This document shows, in pieces, positions 26,798 to 35,262 of a stretch of 64,000 bases of DNA (its first letter is position 1; each line of letters starts with the position of its first letter). This DNA is from an uncultured Dorea sp. (GTDB lineage: Bacteria; Bacillota; Clostridia; Lachnospirales; Lachnospiraceae). Under the pieces are notes generated by a model that made no database searches, was not told the DNA's origin, and saw only the letters and a program-made list of their open reading frames with translations. The stretch is taken from the NCBI GenBank assembly GCA_948602995.1, contig CAPEBR010000021.1, positions 3,501-67,500 of the forward strand. The letters run 5' to 3'. A program made the translations under genes and the position numbers.

Positions 26798-27742
26798 CTA
26801 TACTAGTCCAAAACTTCTAAGAATATACAGCCACCCTGTCAGAGTAAATGCACTGAGAAGAGTGGTAAGCATGACCACCCCCGAGGACAGAATGCCGTCA
26901 TGCCCCATATTTTTTGCCATGACAAAACTGGTCACCGTTGTGGCTGAGCCAAGCATCACGAGGATTGCCACCAGTTCTTCTCTCCGGAAGCCCATATAGA
27001 CAGCCGCTGGCAGAAAGAGGGCACAAAAGCCAATCAGCTTAATAAATGCTGCTGTAACCGATGGCCCTATTTTTGCAAAGGCTTTTCTGAGGTCAAAGGA
27101 CGCACCCATAGCCATAAGCCCTAATGGCGTTGCTGTCGCGGCAACATTTCCTACTGCCCTTTCCATAATATAGGGAACCGGCAGCCTGAGAGCTGACCAG
27201 AGAAGCCCTGCTGCGATTCCCAGAATAATCGGGTTGGTCAGGATTCCTTTTAAAGTCTTTTTCAGCACTGCCCGGTCATGACCCTGCTTTTCGCCTCCTG
27301 GAAATGACAGGACAAGTACTGCCATCGCATTATAGAGTGGCACGCTTCCAATGATCATAAGCGGAGCCATCCCTGCCGTGCCGTAGATATTCTGGATAAA
27401 TGCAATGCCTAAAAGCGCCGCACTGCTTCTGTATGAGGACTGTATGAACTCTCCCCGCAGCGTCTGGTCTTTGAGGAAACGCGAGATGCCTGCCGAGATG
27501 CCAATACTGATAATTGTCACAATAAGACAGAACAACACAAATCTTGTATCCCATGCCTCTTTAAAATCTACTGCAGACAGATCGCTGAACAAAACGAGCG
27601 GAAGCGGAACGCGGAAAACAAACTTATTCATCTTGTCTGCAAAGTCATCATCAATCCATCCAGTCTTCCGAAGAAACAGCCCCAGTACCATAAGAAGAAA
27701 TACCGGAACTGTTGCGTTTAAACTAAATATGAGATTTTCCAT
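26798..27742 (-). CDS. AEC-family transporter (auxin efflux carrier-like)
   Basis: A 314-aa integral membrane protein with about ten helices, of the AEC family that moves organic anions such as malate or other dicarboxylates. Typical features are the N-terminal NATVPVFLLMVLGLFLRKTGWID, a central polar cytoplasmic loop (GGEKQGHDRAVLKKTLKGILTNP) leading to the broken helix 'NPIILGIAAGLL', and the C-terminal GSATTVTSFVMAKNMGHD. GGGGGAG lies 8 bases before the ATG. It stands alone; direction and substrate of transport are not evident. Confidence 0.9.
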   Translation of the reverse strand: MENLIFSLNATVPVFLLMVLGLFLRKTGWIDDDFADKMNKFVFRVPLPLVLFSDLSAVDFKEAWDTRFVLFCLIVTIISIGISAGISRFLKDQTLRGEFIQSSYRSSAALLGIAFIQNIYGTAGMAPLMIIGSVPLYNAMAVLVLSFPGGEKQGHDRAVLKKTLKGILTNPIILGIAAGLLWSALRLPVPYIMERAVGNVAATATPLGLMAMGASFDLRKAFAKIGPSVTAAFIKLIGFCALFLPAAVYMGFRREELVAILVMLGSATTVTSFVMAKNMGHDGILSSGVVMLTTLLSAFTLTGWLYILRSFGLV

Positions 27743-28109
27743 TTTTACTGCTCCCCCCTCACCTTCAGATACTCCTGTAATTGGGCACTAAAAACCGCCG
27801 ATACATCCTTTGCTTTGAAGTATATGATAAACTTCTGCACCCCGGCTTTTGATCTTGCTGACTTCATTCCCTTACAAATATTTTAAATACCATAGTTGTC
27901 ATATGCCTGTCAAGATTTTTGGCAAACTTTTGGGGTTCTCTTTATCAACCGGCTCAGTTATCGCGAATTCAGATATACTGGGATTGCAGTGGCACTTACA
28001 TCGGAGTAGGGTGGTGCTGCCGGTTATGGTAGCATATAAAATTCAAAAGTTGCTTTCTATTAGATTATGGAGACAAGGCTAGAATCGTTCCTAGTATACT
28101 TCTAGTGAT

Positions 28110-28316
28110 GCGAATAATCAGAGAGCGGTTACCATTGAATGTGCTTCTAATAAGTTGGAGCCTTATACCATGCATGAGATTGTCTACGACCGGCTGATTG
28201 ATCTGTGCATGAATATCTACAGGAAAAACGGGAAGAAAAAACTGCTTTGGTTCGGAGATTAGAACAGATCGGTAAAGTATCAGCCGAAAGAGGATGAAAT
28301 GCTCTTCATGGTGCAT
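28110..28316 (+). pseudogene. N-acetylmuramoyl-L-alanine amidase fragment
   Basis: One frame reads ANNQRAVTIECASNKLEPY...LLWFGD, then TAG (28260-28262), then NRSVKYQPKEDEMLFMVH. This matches the middle of clostridial Amidase_2-type cell-wall hydrolases (the 'AVTIECASDK...LLWLGDK...YxPKxDEMxxTVH(R)WF' stretch). The N-terminus, the final zinc ligands and the cell-wall binding part are missing, and the internal stop is certain. A dead gene remnant at the left edge of the AT-rich cassette. Confidence 0.78.
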
Positions 28317-28819
28317 TTCGATTCTAGTAAGAGAATGTATTTAGAATGCAGATTTTAAAGCAATGACTGTGTGCGGCTGAAGTGATGTCGGATGTCTAAA
28401 ATCTTGTGAGAAGCCTGCAAAGGAATTCACAGGTAAGGTAATTGATTACTGTATTAATTGGCTTTTAAATTGGGTAGATGAAAAACTCTCTGCATGATGA
28501 ATTAAGAGAAAAGTTTTCTCTGATATTTGTCACATCGAAGCCTGTCAGAAATGGCAGGCTTCTGCATACAATACTGCGGTCTACTCAGGCGCAGTGGCTC
28601 AGCGCTATTGAAAAATACCTCTTATTCCTGTATATCTTCAATTATATATGTCGTGCCCCAACTTCCTTGGATCTCTATACTTAACTTTTTCCATAATATA
28701 AAGATTGCCTGTGTATTGGAATATTTCTAGTTTAATCCGGATGTTAAATGCATCTGTTTAACCATGATATTTCTTTATGTTTTACTTGGTAAACTCATAA
28801 TATTTTTAAAGGTAAATAT
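28317..28819. other. Intergenic stretch without recognisable gene
   Basis: About 500 bases with short unconvincing reading frames. A hairpin GAAGCCTG...CAGGCTTC sits near 28535-28561. Base composition shifts towards AT from about 28740. Together with 27743-28109, which also holds nothing coherent, it forms the left border of the AT-rich cassette. Confidence 0.6.
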
Positions 28820-28848
28820 TGACAAATTTTATTGCAAATAATATAATA
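28820..28848 (+). promoter_or_regulatory. Near-consensus promoter of the AT-rich peptide cassette
   Basis: TTGACA (28820-28825), a 17-base spacer and TATAAT (28843-28848): a full match to the vegetative sigma consensus. All cassette genes lie downstream on the plus strand with small gaps. Confidence 0.85.
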
Positions 28849-28960
28849 CAAGTATAAAAATATAGGGATAGTTAAAAGAGCAACCTCAAAATATAGCTAA
28901 TTTTTTCAATTCAAAATAATATAAATACTCTTTACAGAAAATGTTATTGTTGAATCTTTT

Positions 28961-29980
28961 TTGTTGTCCATTATTGGAGAAAAAGAAAATGAATTGGATT
29001 GGATAATGGGAAATTTTATCAATTTAAGAATAAATCCCAAAATCGGTTATAGTGATTTTTTCAGAACCGATATGTGGTATAATTGTTATTTTATTTATGA
29101 GAATGCAATAACGCGTGATTTTATATTAAATAATACTATGGATATAGTAGAATTTTTTATGAATCAGATCTCAAATGGCTATTACATTTATACCTACGTA
29201 AATATGGCATGTATTCGCAATTATGAAAGTAAAGAAAATATGACTCATAATCCTTTAATATTTGGTTATGATCAGGAAGAAAGGATTTTTTACCTTGCTG
29301 ATTTTTTTAGAAATGGAAAATTGGGTTTTGATAAATGCAGCTTTGAAGAAGTAGAAAAGGCTTTTGATATAGATGGACTAGATTGCAAATATTTATTATA
29401 TAGATTTATAAAAAAAGTTGAATTTATAGATTTTAAATATGAATATAAAAACACCATTCTTCAGTTAGAAAACTATATAACATCAAAAGATATGTATGGA
29501 GATGGCTTATATCATTATTTCACAAATGAGTCAGAGGATGCTATTGTTGAGAATGTAGAAAATGGATTTGATTACATTTTTGGGCTCGCTTATTACGAGG
29601 GATTAAAACAGATATATATGAAAAATTGGGATGCGGTAAAAGCAGCCCAAGTGCTAGTTATTCACAAAGAATTAATGTTAAAACGAATAGAATACTTTTA
29701 CAAAAAGAAATTGATTTATCATATAAACAATTTAAAGGATTTGAACATGGAATTAATTAAACAAAGTGCTATTTTAAGAAACACAATAATCAAAAAACTC
29801 CTTTATGAAAAGAAAAAAAACGTTTTGGAAGGAAAAATAAAGCAAAATGTAAGTGAAGAGAAAATCTACAATATGATAGATAGTCTGCAGAAAAAAGATT
29901 ATATATTTTCAAAAACACTCTTAAAAGAATTATCGGAAGGCTTAAGAGTTACACAATTGATAACAGATCATAAATTGTGA
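28961..29980 (+). CDS. BtrH/C39-like protein of the peptide cassette, 5' end uncertain
   Basis: A 339-aa, AT-rich, cytosolic protein (TTG start as drawn). Residues about 70-130 read YYIYTYVNMACIRNYESKEN, then HNPLIFGYDQEERIFYLADFF and SFEEVEKAF. This is the pattern of BtrH N-terminal-type proteins with a papain/C39-like fold seen in natural-product and peptide clusters. The C-terminal half is helical and Lys/Leu-rich. No ribosome site precedes the TTG. An ATG at 28941 in another frame reads MLLLNLF and would join this frame if the run of six Ts at 28957-28962 had seven. So the gene may be frameshifted, may carry a sequencing error, or may start internally at ATG 29006. Its role (acyl transfer, peptidase or structural) is unknown. 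Confidence 0.6.
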   Translation: MLSIIGEKENELDWIMGNFINLRINPKIGYSDFFRTDMWYNCYFIYENAITRDFILNNTMDIVEFFMNQISNGYYIYTYVNMACIRNYESKENMTHNPLIFGYDQEERIFYLADFFRNGKLGFDKCSFEEVEKAFDIDGLDCKYLLYRFIKKVEFIDFKYEYKNTILQLENYITSKDMYGDGLYHYFTNESEDAIVENVENGFDYIFGLAYYEGLKQIYMKNWDAVKAAQVLVIHKELMLKRIEYFYKKKLIYHINNLKDLNMELIKQSAILRNTIIKKLLYEKKKNVLEGKIKQNVSEEKIYNMIDSLQKKDYIFSKTLLKELSEGLRVTQLITDHKL

Positions 29981-30054
29981 ATGATGACTATTTTTGATTA
30001 CAATGCAGGACCAAAATATTCAAAAGAATAAGGAAGGCAAAGGGGAAACCGGAG

Positions 30055-31008
30055 ATGTCAGAATACTTAAGATATCCAAAAATACTCAATTTCGAATTAA
30101 CTACCGTATGTCCGTGGAAATGTTTACAGTGTTATAAAAATGTTGGTAATATTCCAAATAAAAATTTTGATTGGACATTGCTACAACTTTATATAACAGA
30201 AGCAAAAAAATTAGGGGTAGGAAAAATATTGTTCAGTGGTGGTGAGCCTTTATTATATCCTTATATAATACAAGCAATAACATTAGTAAAAGATTATAAT
30301 ATGGAATTAAATATCTCAACCAGCGGAGTTACAATTACCAACAAACTATATAAGGTTCTAGCAAGAGTTGACGCATTGTATGTATCATTAAATGGCTCCA
30401 CAGAAGAAATAAACAAAAAATCAAGGGAAGGATTTAAAGAAGCGGTAGGTATTATACAACTTGCTCCGCAAAAAGGAATAAAAACTAAGATCAACTGGGT
30501 TGCCCGTAATGATAATGTGTACGATTTTCCACAATTATATGATTTTGCTGAAAAGATGGGTGTTGGTGCAATAGATATATTGAAGAATAAGCCTAATGCA
30601 AGCGGTTTAATAGATAGTCACCTCAGTTACAAAGACATTGTCTTTTTGGCAAATTTTATAAAAGAGCATAAGGGTAGAACCCAAATTAATATTGAATCTT
30701 GTTTTTATGAACTGAAAAATTTATGTGGAATTAGGATAAGAAATCCGATTATGAAGGGCTGTAGTGCCGGAAGATATTCCATGTCTATAGACGTCAATGG
30801 CCATATGCTACCGTGTACACATATAAAGACAAGAGATTCGGATTATAGAGGTTCTAGTTTAGCAGAATTTTGGCATAAAGACAAGGCATTAAACCAATTT
30901 AGACAAAATAATAAGAAATATAAAGGATGTAAAGACTGCGAATTTCTTGAATGGTGTAAACCTTGTGTTCTTAATATAGATAGAAACTGTATTCTAAAAA
31001 GCACCTAA
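30055..31008 (+). CDS. Radical SAM-SPASM peptide-modifying enzyme
   Basis: A 317-aa enzyme. The radical SAM cluster motif CPWKCLQC (CX3CX2C) is at about residues 18-25, followed by the 'FSGGEPLLYP' SAM-binding strand (about 61-70). The C-terminal SPASM domain that holds auxiliary iron-sulfur clusters shows CSAGRYSMSIDVNGHMLPC (about 241-259) and CKDCEFLEWCKPC (about 294-306). Such enzymes install thioether, C-C or epimer changes in ribosomal peptides. The N-terminus lacks an RRE domain, but the next gene encodes one. GGGG lies 10 bases before the ATG. Very AT-rich, unlike flanking genes. Likely acts on the peptide encoded at 35090. Confidence 0.88.
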   Translation: MSEYLRYPKILNFELTTVCPWKCLQCYKNVGNIPNKNFDWTLLQLYITEAKKLGVGKILFSGGEPLLYPYIIQAITLVKDYNMELNISTSGVTITNKLYKVLARVDALYVSLNGSTEEINKKSREGFKEAVGIIQLAPQKGIKTKINWVARNDNVYDFPQLYDFAEKMGVGAIDILKNKPNASGLIDSHLSYKDIVFLANFIKEHKGRTQINIESCFYELKNLCGIRIRNPIMKGCSAGRYSMSIDVNGHMLPCTHIKTRDSDYRGSSLAEFWHKDKALNQFRQNNKKYKGCKDCEFLEWCKPCVLNIDRNCILKST

Positions 31009-31174
31009 TAGTCGATGTGCCCACATTGCATCAAACTTTTGCCCAGCACTGGCACAAACCAACCAACACATTAATTCAAGCCTACATAGTATTCTCCGCA
31101 TTTATTACCAGATGGATTACCAAAGGCAAAAAAACGATATGATTTTAACCATAACACAAGGAGTTAATATTTGC
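31009..31174 (+). other. Spacer holding an unidentified coding remnant
   Basis: One frame, opened just inside the end of the radical SAM gene, runs VDVPTLHQTFAQHWHKPTNT to ITKGKKTI before a stop. It is GC-richer than its surroundings and has no start or ribosome site. I do not recognise it; it may mark a recombination joint. Confidence 0.35.
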
Positions 31175-31477
31175 ATGTACAAATTTTCAGAATATAATTT
31201 AATCCAAAAAAATTTTGATAACCAATATTATGTATATAACACATTAAGCAGAAAATGTGATTTAATTTCAAAACAGATATATGATATTTTCAAAAAAAGA
31301 AAATTAGATATAGTTCTAAATAATTCGCAGTTATTGGAAAGGCTAGTAAAACGAGGGTATATTACTACAACAGCACAAAATGAAATAGAATATGTAGAAT
31401 ACAAATATAATAGTATTGTCTGGGATGCAGAAGTATTAGATTTAACTATTGTGATGACGCACAGATGCAGAAATTAA
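31175..31477 (+). CDS. RRE-like domain left from a truncated radical SAM maturase
   Basis: A 100-aa product starting MYKFSEYNLIQK, with AAGGAG 11 bases upstream. Residues 1 to about 85 form the PqqD-like winged-helix that precedes the catalytic barrel in many peptide maturases ('YNTLSRKCDLISKQIYDIF ... LLERLVKRGYITT'). The chain then runs into LDLTIVMTHRCRN and stops exactly where the CX3CX2C cluster motif should continue (compare 'LTIVPTxRCNFxCxYC'). After the stop a different frame reads ADGSPLKVYIRLEDFGL and stops, perhaps the old 3' end, which suggests an internal deletion. It may be a decayed maturase or a surviving stand-alone peptide-recognition domain. Confidence 0.72.
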   Translation: MYKFSEYNLIQKNFDNQYYVYNTLSRKCDLISKQIYDIFKKRKLDIVLNNSQLLERLVKRGYITTTAQNEIEYVEYKYNSIVWDAEVLDLTIVMTHRCRN

Positions 31478-31546
31478 GAGCTGATGGCTCACCTTTAAAA
31501 GTATATATTAGGCTAGAAGACTTTGGATTATAAAAGGACTACGGCA

Positions 31547-33118
31547 ATGAGAATACAAATACTAAATTATATTAAACAAACCAAGAAAATTTTCCTGACC
31601 ATAATATTACTTGGCATTACAAACAAACTACTTGGATTTTTGTACATTCCGTTTATAAGAATCGTAGAGGAGAAATTATTTTACACTTCATCGGACATAA
31701 ACAAGAAGTTTTTTTTATACATAATACTATTTGTCGCTTGTACAACTATATTTCATTATGTATCAAAGAAACAGAGCAGCAAATATTACATTAAAATGAA
31801 CGAAAATCTAAAAAATAATTTTGTGGAATCTTTGTGGAAATTAGAGCCACAAAAAGTATATAGTATTGGCTTATCAAAATATGGTATATTGGGAGTGAAA
31901 GTTGAGACATGCAGTTTTTTAATTGATAATTTAATCGAAGGGTTATGTTCTGCGATTATGCTTTTATCTCTGTGTAGTTATATTTGTCTTGTAATGGATA
32001 TACGATATTTCTTTTTTGTGGTTTTAATGATCTGTATTCCTTTTGGAACTATGTTTTTGAGCAAACCGATTATGCAAAAGCAGGAAAAGTTAAATGAAAG
32101 ACAACAGCAAATATTACTTTTGATACAGAATATGATGAAAGGTTTGGGACTTATAAAATGTTATTCACTAGAGAACATCATTTTAAAGAATTTTCGCACA
32201 AATATAGCACATATGTCAAAGTTGGAACAAGAGAAGAAAAATTGTAAAATCATAATGGATGTTTATCAACAGTTAGCGCAATGCACTATTATGGTTATAA
32301 TTCCAGTTTTGGCAGCACTAATGTCATCAAAAATTGATTTGGTAAAGGGCGGGATTTTGTCATCTACATACATATTTTTTTACCTTCTTAATAACATGCT
32401 AGAAATTGCAGAAAGAATTGGAAAAATACAGGAGCAAAAAGAGGATCTGAATTTTTTGGAACAGTATTATAATATACCCCAACTTTCCATTGAAGACCGC
32501 AGCGCCCAATATGAACTAAATGAACTGACAGTTGAAAATTTATGTTATTCATATGGTGAAAAGCCTGTTCTAAATTTCTACTCGTTGAAATTACCAGTTA
32601 CAGGACTGGTGTTAATAAAAGGAAAAAGCGGAGTTGGCAAGAGCACATTATTGAAATGTATTTCAGGCTTTTATTTTGCAGACAAAGGTAAGTATTCTCT
32701 AGGAAATCAAAGAATAACAAGGGATGTGTTGTTGAGGTTATGTGTATATGAGCCCCAAGAGCCGGTATTAAGTGGAAATATAATGGAAAATTTTAAAATG
32801 GCAAACGAAAGTCTAAACGATAGTAAGATTTTTAATATTATCAAGAATAACGATATTGATTTACTAGAGAAAGTCAAGGATAAAACAAGTGTTGAGAAAC
32901 TATCGGGGGGTGAGAAAAAATTGATACAAATTTTAAGGGGAATTAGTAGTGGGGCAAACTGGGTGCTTTTAGATGAGCCATTCAATGCCTTAGATATAGA
33001 CATTAAAGAAAAAATGGTAAAAATTATAGCTGAAGCTTCAAAAGGCAGATGTATAGTAGCAACAATGCATGAAAATTATTTGGACGCGTATGCCTGTTAC
33101 ACTTATAACCTCCAATAG
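31547..33118 (+). CDS. ABC exporter, fused permease and ATPase (first of two)
   Basis: A 523-aa half-transporter. The N-terminal region (about residues 1-300) has around six hydrophobic helices; the C-terminal nucleotide-binding domain has Walker A IKGKSGVGKSTLLK (about 354-367), signature LSGGEKKLIQ (about 447-456), Walker B WVLLDEPFNALD (about 467-478) and the switch His in ATMHENY. There is no N-terminal C39 peptidase domain. ATG 31547 has AAAGGA 8 bases upstream; an upstream in-frame ATG at 31523 has none. With the next gene it should form a heterodimeric exporter for a modified peptide. Confidence 0.88.
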   Translation: MRIQILNYIKQTKKIFLTIILLGITNKLLGFLYIPFIRIVEEKLFYTSSDINKKFFLYIILFVACTTIFHYVSKKQSSKYYIKMNENLKNNFVESLWKLEPQKVYSIGLSKYGILGVKVETCSFLIDNLIEGLCSAIMLLSLCSYICLVMDIRYFFFVVLMICIPFGTMFLSKPIMQKQEKLNERQQQILLLIQNMMKGLGLIKCYSLENIILKNFRTNIAHMSKLEQEKKNCKIIMDVYQQLAQCTIMVIIPVLAALMSSKIDLVKGGILSSTYIFFYLLNNMLEIAERIGKIQEQKEDLNFLEQYYNIPQLSIEDRSAQYELNELTVENLCYSYGEKPVLNFYSLKLPVTGLVLIKGKSGVGKSTLLKCISGFYFADKGKYSLGNQRITRDVLLRLCVYEPQEPVLSGNIMENFKMANESLNDSKIFNIIKNNDIDLLEKVKDKTSVEKLSGGEKKLIQILRGISSGANWVLLDEPFNALDIDIKEKMVKIIAEASKGRCIVATMHENYLDAYACYTYNLQ

Positions 33119-33189
33119 CGGTAAATCGAAGGTATATTACCCAGACAGAAGGCAAAAGATTAGCCATTAAAATGGACGGAGATATGGAA

Positions 33190-34782
33190 ATGAAGTATAC
33201 TTGGAGAACGATTTGCGGAAAAAATACAGTACAGATAATAGTTCTATTGTGTGCAACGTCATTTATGATTGGATTAGCAGCTTGTTCTGCTTCCATGATT
33301 GCAGCAATACTTGTCAACTCAGTAGTATATGTACAGAAAATAAGCATAAATAGTTTAATAATTTTAGTGTTTGTCTTAGTATTATGTTTTATTTTTATTA
33401 TTTTCTTTCGCAAAATTACAGTAAAAAAACTGATTTACATCAGAGAGAATCTAGAGGAAAGAGTTTTTACAGCCTTTTTAAATGATAGTATATTGGCGGA
33501 ATATGATAAGGAAGGGGAAGTCATATCTAATATAACGGAGGATAAAAACAAAATTATAAATTTTTTGGAAAATAATTTGTCTGAATTGATTGAGTCCATT
33601 GTGGTATCAACATTTATGGGGATCATGGTTTTTTGCGTGAACAAGGTATTATTTATATATGTACTATTGTTTTCTGTAATTTCTGCCTCGTCCTACCTTT
33701 ATGCAAAGAAAATAAAAGAGTACGAAATAGAACGAATGGAAAACGTCGATATGGAAAATAAATCCTCCGTTATGCTATTCCGAATGATTGAAATATTAAA
33801 CTTCTACAAATTTAGTAAGCGATTGTTTGAGAACCATAAGAGAATCGTACATGACCGTTCAAAAAAAGAATTGCAGAAGGAAAACATAATTATACTATTT
33901 GATACAATTTCATACCTATGCAATATATTAAGAGAACTTTCCGTTATTTTTTATGGTGTTATGTATGCAGGAATGAATATAGGCATGGTAATTGCAATGC
34001 TGAACATAACAAGCTTTTTTGGGGAAATAGCCCGAGCATTTGGAGAATACCAAATGAAAAGCGTGGAGTGCAGTGTATCAGTTGAACGTATTATGAGGCT
34101 GCCTAAGATAGCACAAAAGGAGAGGACACATTCTAATGTGCTTGAAAAGGGAAATGTTGATGTTATCAAAATTAAAGAGCTAAGCTACAGATATAAAAAT
34201 GGAAGAGGCTTAAAAAAGTGTTCCTATTTTTTTGAAAAGAATAAAATAAATGTTGTAATAGGAAGAAATGGAACAGGGAAATCGACTTTAATAAAAATTT
34301 TATGTGGTTTAATTACACCACAGACAGGAGCAATATTTTTTGATAACAAAAAACAATCTGAAGAAGAACTAAAGGGGAATATTGCCTATGTTGACCAAGA
34401 GAATATATTATTGGAAGGTACAGTTATTGATAATATCACGGGATTTTCAGAAGAACCAAACGAAAAATTAGTGGCAGGGCTCCTTGACGAGCTTGGACTT
34501 GAGGAGTGGGTTGCTACTTTAGCAAACAGGATGTACCATAATTTAAGCAGTGAATTAACGAATCTGTCAGGCGGGGAGAGACAGCGTCTATCAATTGCCA
34601 GAGCATTATATAAAAACTGCCCGATTATTGTTATGGATGAGCCTGTAGCATCACTGGATATGGGCAATAAGGAGAAGTTTTGGAAGATTTTAAATAAAAT
34701 AAAAATCAATAAAATATTAATAATTGTATCCCATGATGAAGAACTGTTAAAGCATGCAGAGAATATTTGTGTATTAGAATAA
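33190..34782 (+). CDS. ABC exporter, fused permease and ATPase (second of two)
   Basis: A 530-aa half-transporter with about six membrane helices (for example VLLCATSFMIGLAACSASMIAAIL and LIILVFVLVLCFIFIIFF) and a complete nucleotide-binding domain: Walker A IGRNGTGKSTLIK (about residues 357-369), signature LSGGERQRLSIARALY (about 461-476), Walker B IIVMDEPVASLD and switch His IVSHDEE. It follows the first exporter gene by 71 bases. I take ATG 33190 (CGGAG at 8 bases) over ATG 33172. Its ATPase site is more canonical than that of its partner, common in heterodimeric exporters. Confidence 0.88.
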   Translation: MKYTWRTICGKNTVQIIVLLCATSFMIGLAACSASMIAAILVNSVVYVQKISINSLIILVFVLVLCFIFIIFFRKITVKKLIYIRENLEERVFTAFLNDSILAEYDKEGEVISNITEDKNKIINFLENNLSELIESIVVSTFMGIMVFCVNKVLFIYVLLFSVISASSYLYAKKIKEYEIERMENVDMENKSSVMLFRMIEILNFYKFSKRLFENHKRIVHDRSKKELQKENIIILFDTISYLCNILRELSVIFYGVMYAGMNIGMVIAMLNITSFFGEIARAFGEYQMKSVECSVSVERIMRLPKIAQKERTHSNVLEKGNVDVIKIKELSYRYKNGRGLKKCSYFFEKNKINVVIGRNGTGKSTLIKILCGLITPQTGAIFFDNKKQSEEELKGNIAYVDQENILLEGTVIDNITGFSEEPNEKLVAGLLDELGLEEWVATLANRMYHNLSSELTNLSGGERQRLSIARALYKNCPIIVMDEPVASLDMGNKEKFWKILNKIKINKILIIVSHDEELLKHAENICVLE

Positions 34783-34814
34783 AATATTGATATTCAGCAG
34801 GGAGATAGATTAAT

Positions 34815-35030
34815 ATGATATATTATATTCTAGGAGTTGTAACTGTTGTGCTATGGATTTTATCTGTGGCATTTAAAAACGATGAATATTTACGGCGATT
34901 ATTCAGAGGAATATGCGGAACAATATTAGTATGTATATTGGCAATTTACAATAGGAAATTTGTGGTAATTCCGGCAGCTGTTCTTTTGCTATACATATAT
35001 ATTCATGATTGGGTAATGAAAAAAAAATAA
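34815..35030 (+). CDS. 71-aa membrane protein of the peptide cassette
   Basis: A small protein with two or three hydrophobic segments (MIYYILGVVTVVLWILSVAF; ICGTILVCILAIY; FVVIPAAVLLLYIYIHDW) and a basic KKK end. GGGAG lies 10 bases before the ATG, 32 bases after the second exporter gene. Such proteins in bacteriocin loci often serve immunity or assist export; here that is inference from position only. Confidence 0.75.
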   Translation: MIYYILGVVTVVLWILSVAFKNDEYLRRLFRGICGTILVCILAIYNRKFVVIPAAVLLLYIYIHDWVMKKK

Positions 35031-35038
35031 AGATATTT

Positions 35039-35059
35039 ACATCGTTGATTTGACGATGT
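35039..35059 (+). promoter_or_regulatory. Small hairpin before the candidate precursor gene
   Basis: ACATCGT...ACGATGT (7-bp stem, 7-base loop) followed by TTTATAAATAAT. It lies between the 71-aa gene and the 27-aa peptide gene and could slow or trim the upstream transcript, raising the peptide's share. Weak as a terminator. Confidence 0.4.
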
Positions 35060-35089
35060 TTATAAATAATATGCAAGGGAGGTATCAGA

Positions 35090-35173
35090 ATGAAAAAGCT
35101 TAATAAAAAAAAGATTAAAGCCCAAAAGGCTGTAATGCTTTTTATGTCTGGAGAATATTGTTGCAATTGGTAA
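35090..35173 (+). CDS. Candidate RiPP precursor peptide (27 aa)
   Basis: A 27-aa reading frame with the best ribosome site in the cassette (AAGGGAGG, 7 bases before ATG). The peptide begins MKKLNKKKIK, with seven Lys among the first 13 residues, then a hydrophobic VMLFM, and ends SGEYCCNW. A basic leader and a short C-terminal core with paired Cys and a terminal Trp fit a substrate for a radical SAM-SPASM enzyme. The 'MKKLxKK' opening recalls the leaders of clostridial CLI_3235-type bacteriocin precursors, but the core is shorter and Cys-poorer. No GG cleavage site is present. A strong hairpin follows 40 bases downstream. Not proof of expression, but the context is highly suggestive. Confidence 0.6.
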   Translation: MKKLNKKKIKAQKAVMLFMSGEYCCNW

Positions 35174-35213
35174 CACGGTATCTGAACAAAATTTAGGCAA
35201 AAAATAGCATGTA

Positions 35214-35262
35214 AAACCGTATAATTAGCTTTAGAATATATTTGAAGCTAATTATACGGTTT
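35214..35262 (+). terminator. Long hairpin ending the peptide cassette
   Basis: An 18-bp perfect stem, AAACCGTATAATTAGCTT and its exact complement, round a 13-base loop. It lies 40 bases beyond the precursor stop. No pure T-run follows, but the stem itself ends GGTTT. It may terminate transcription and protect the transcript's 3' end. Confidence 0.65.

Noticed and set aside
28535..28620. tRNA- or small RNA-like sequence around GGCGCAGTGGCTCAGCGC
   Set aside because: It does not fold into a cloverleaf with the required arms and lacks the T-loop consensus.
28961..35262. The AT-rich block as a prophage or integrative element
   Set aside because: No integrase, relaxase, capsid, or attachment-site duplication is visible; only biosynthesis and export genes are present.
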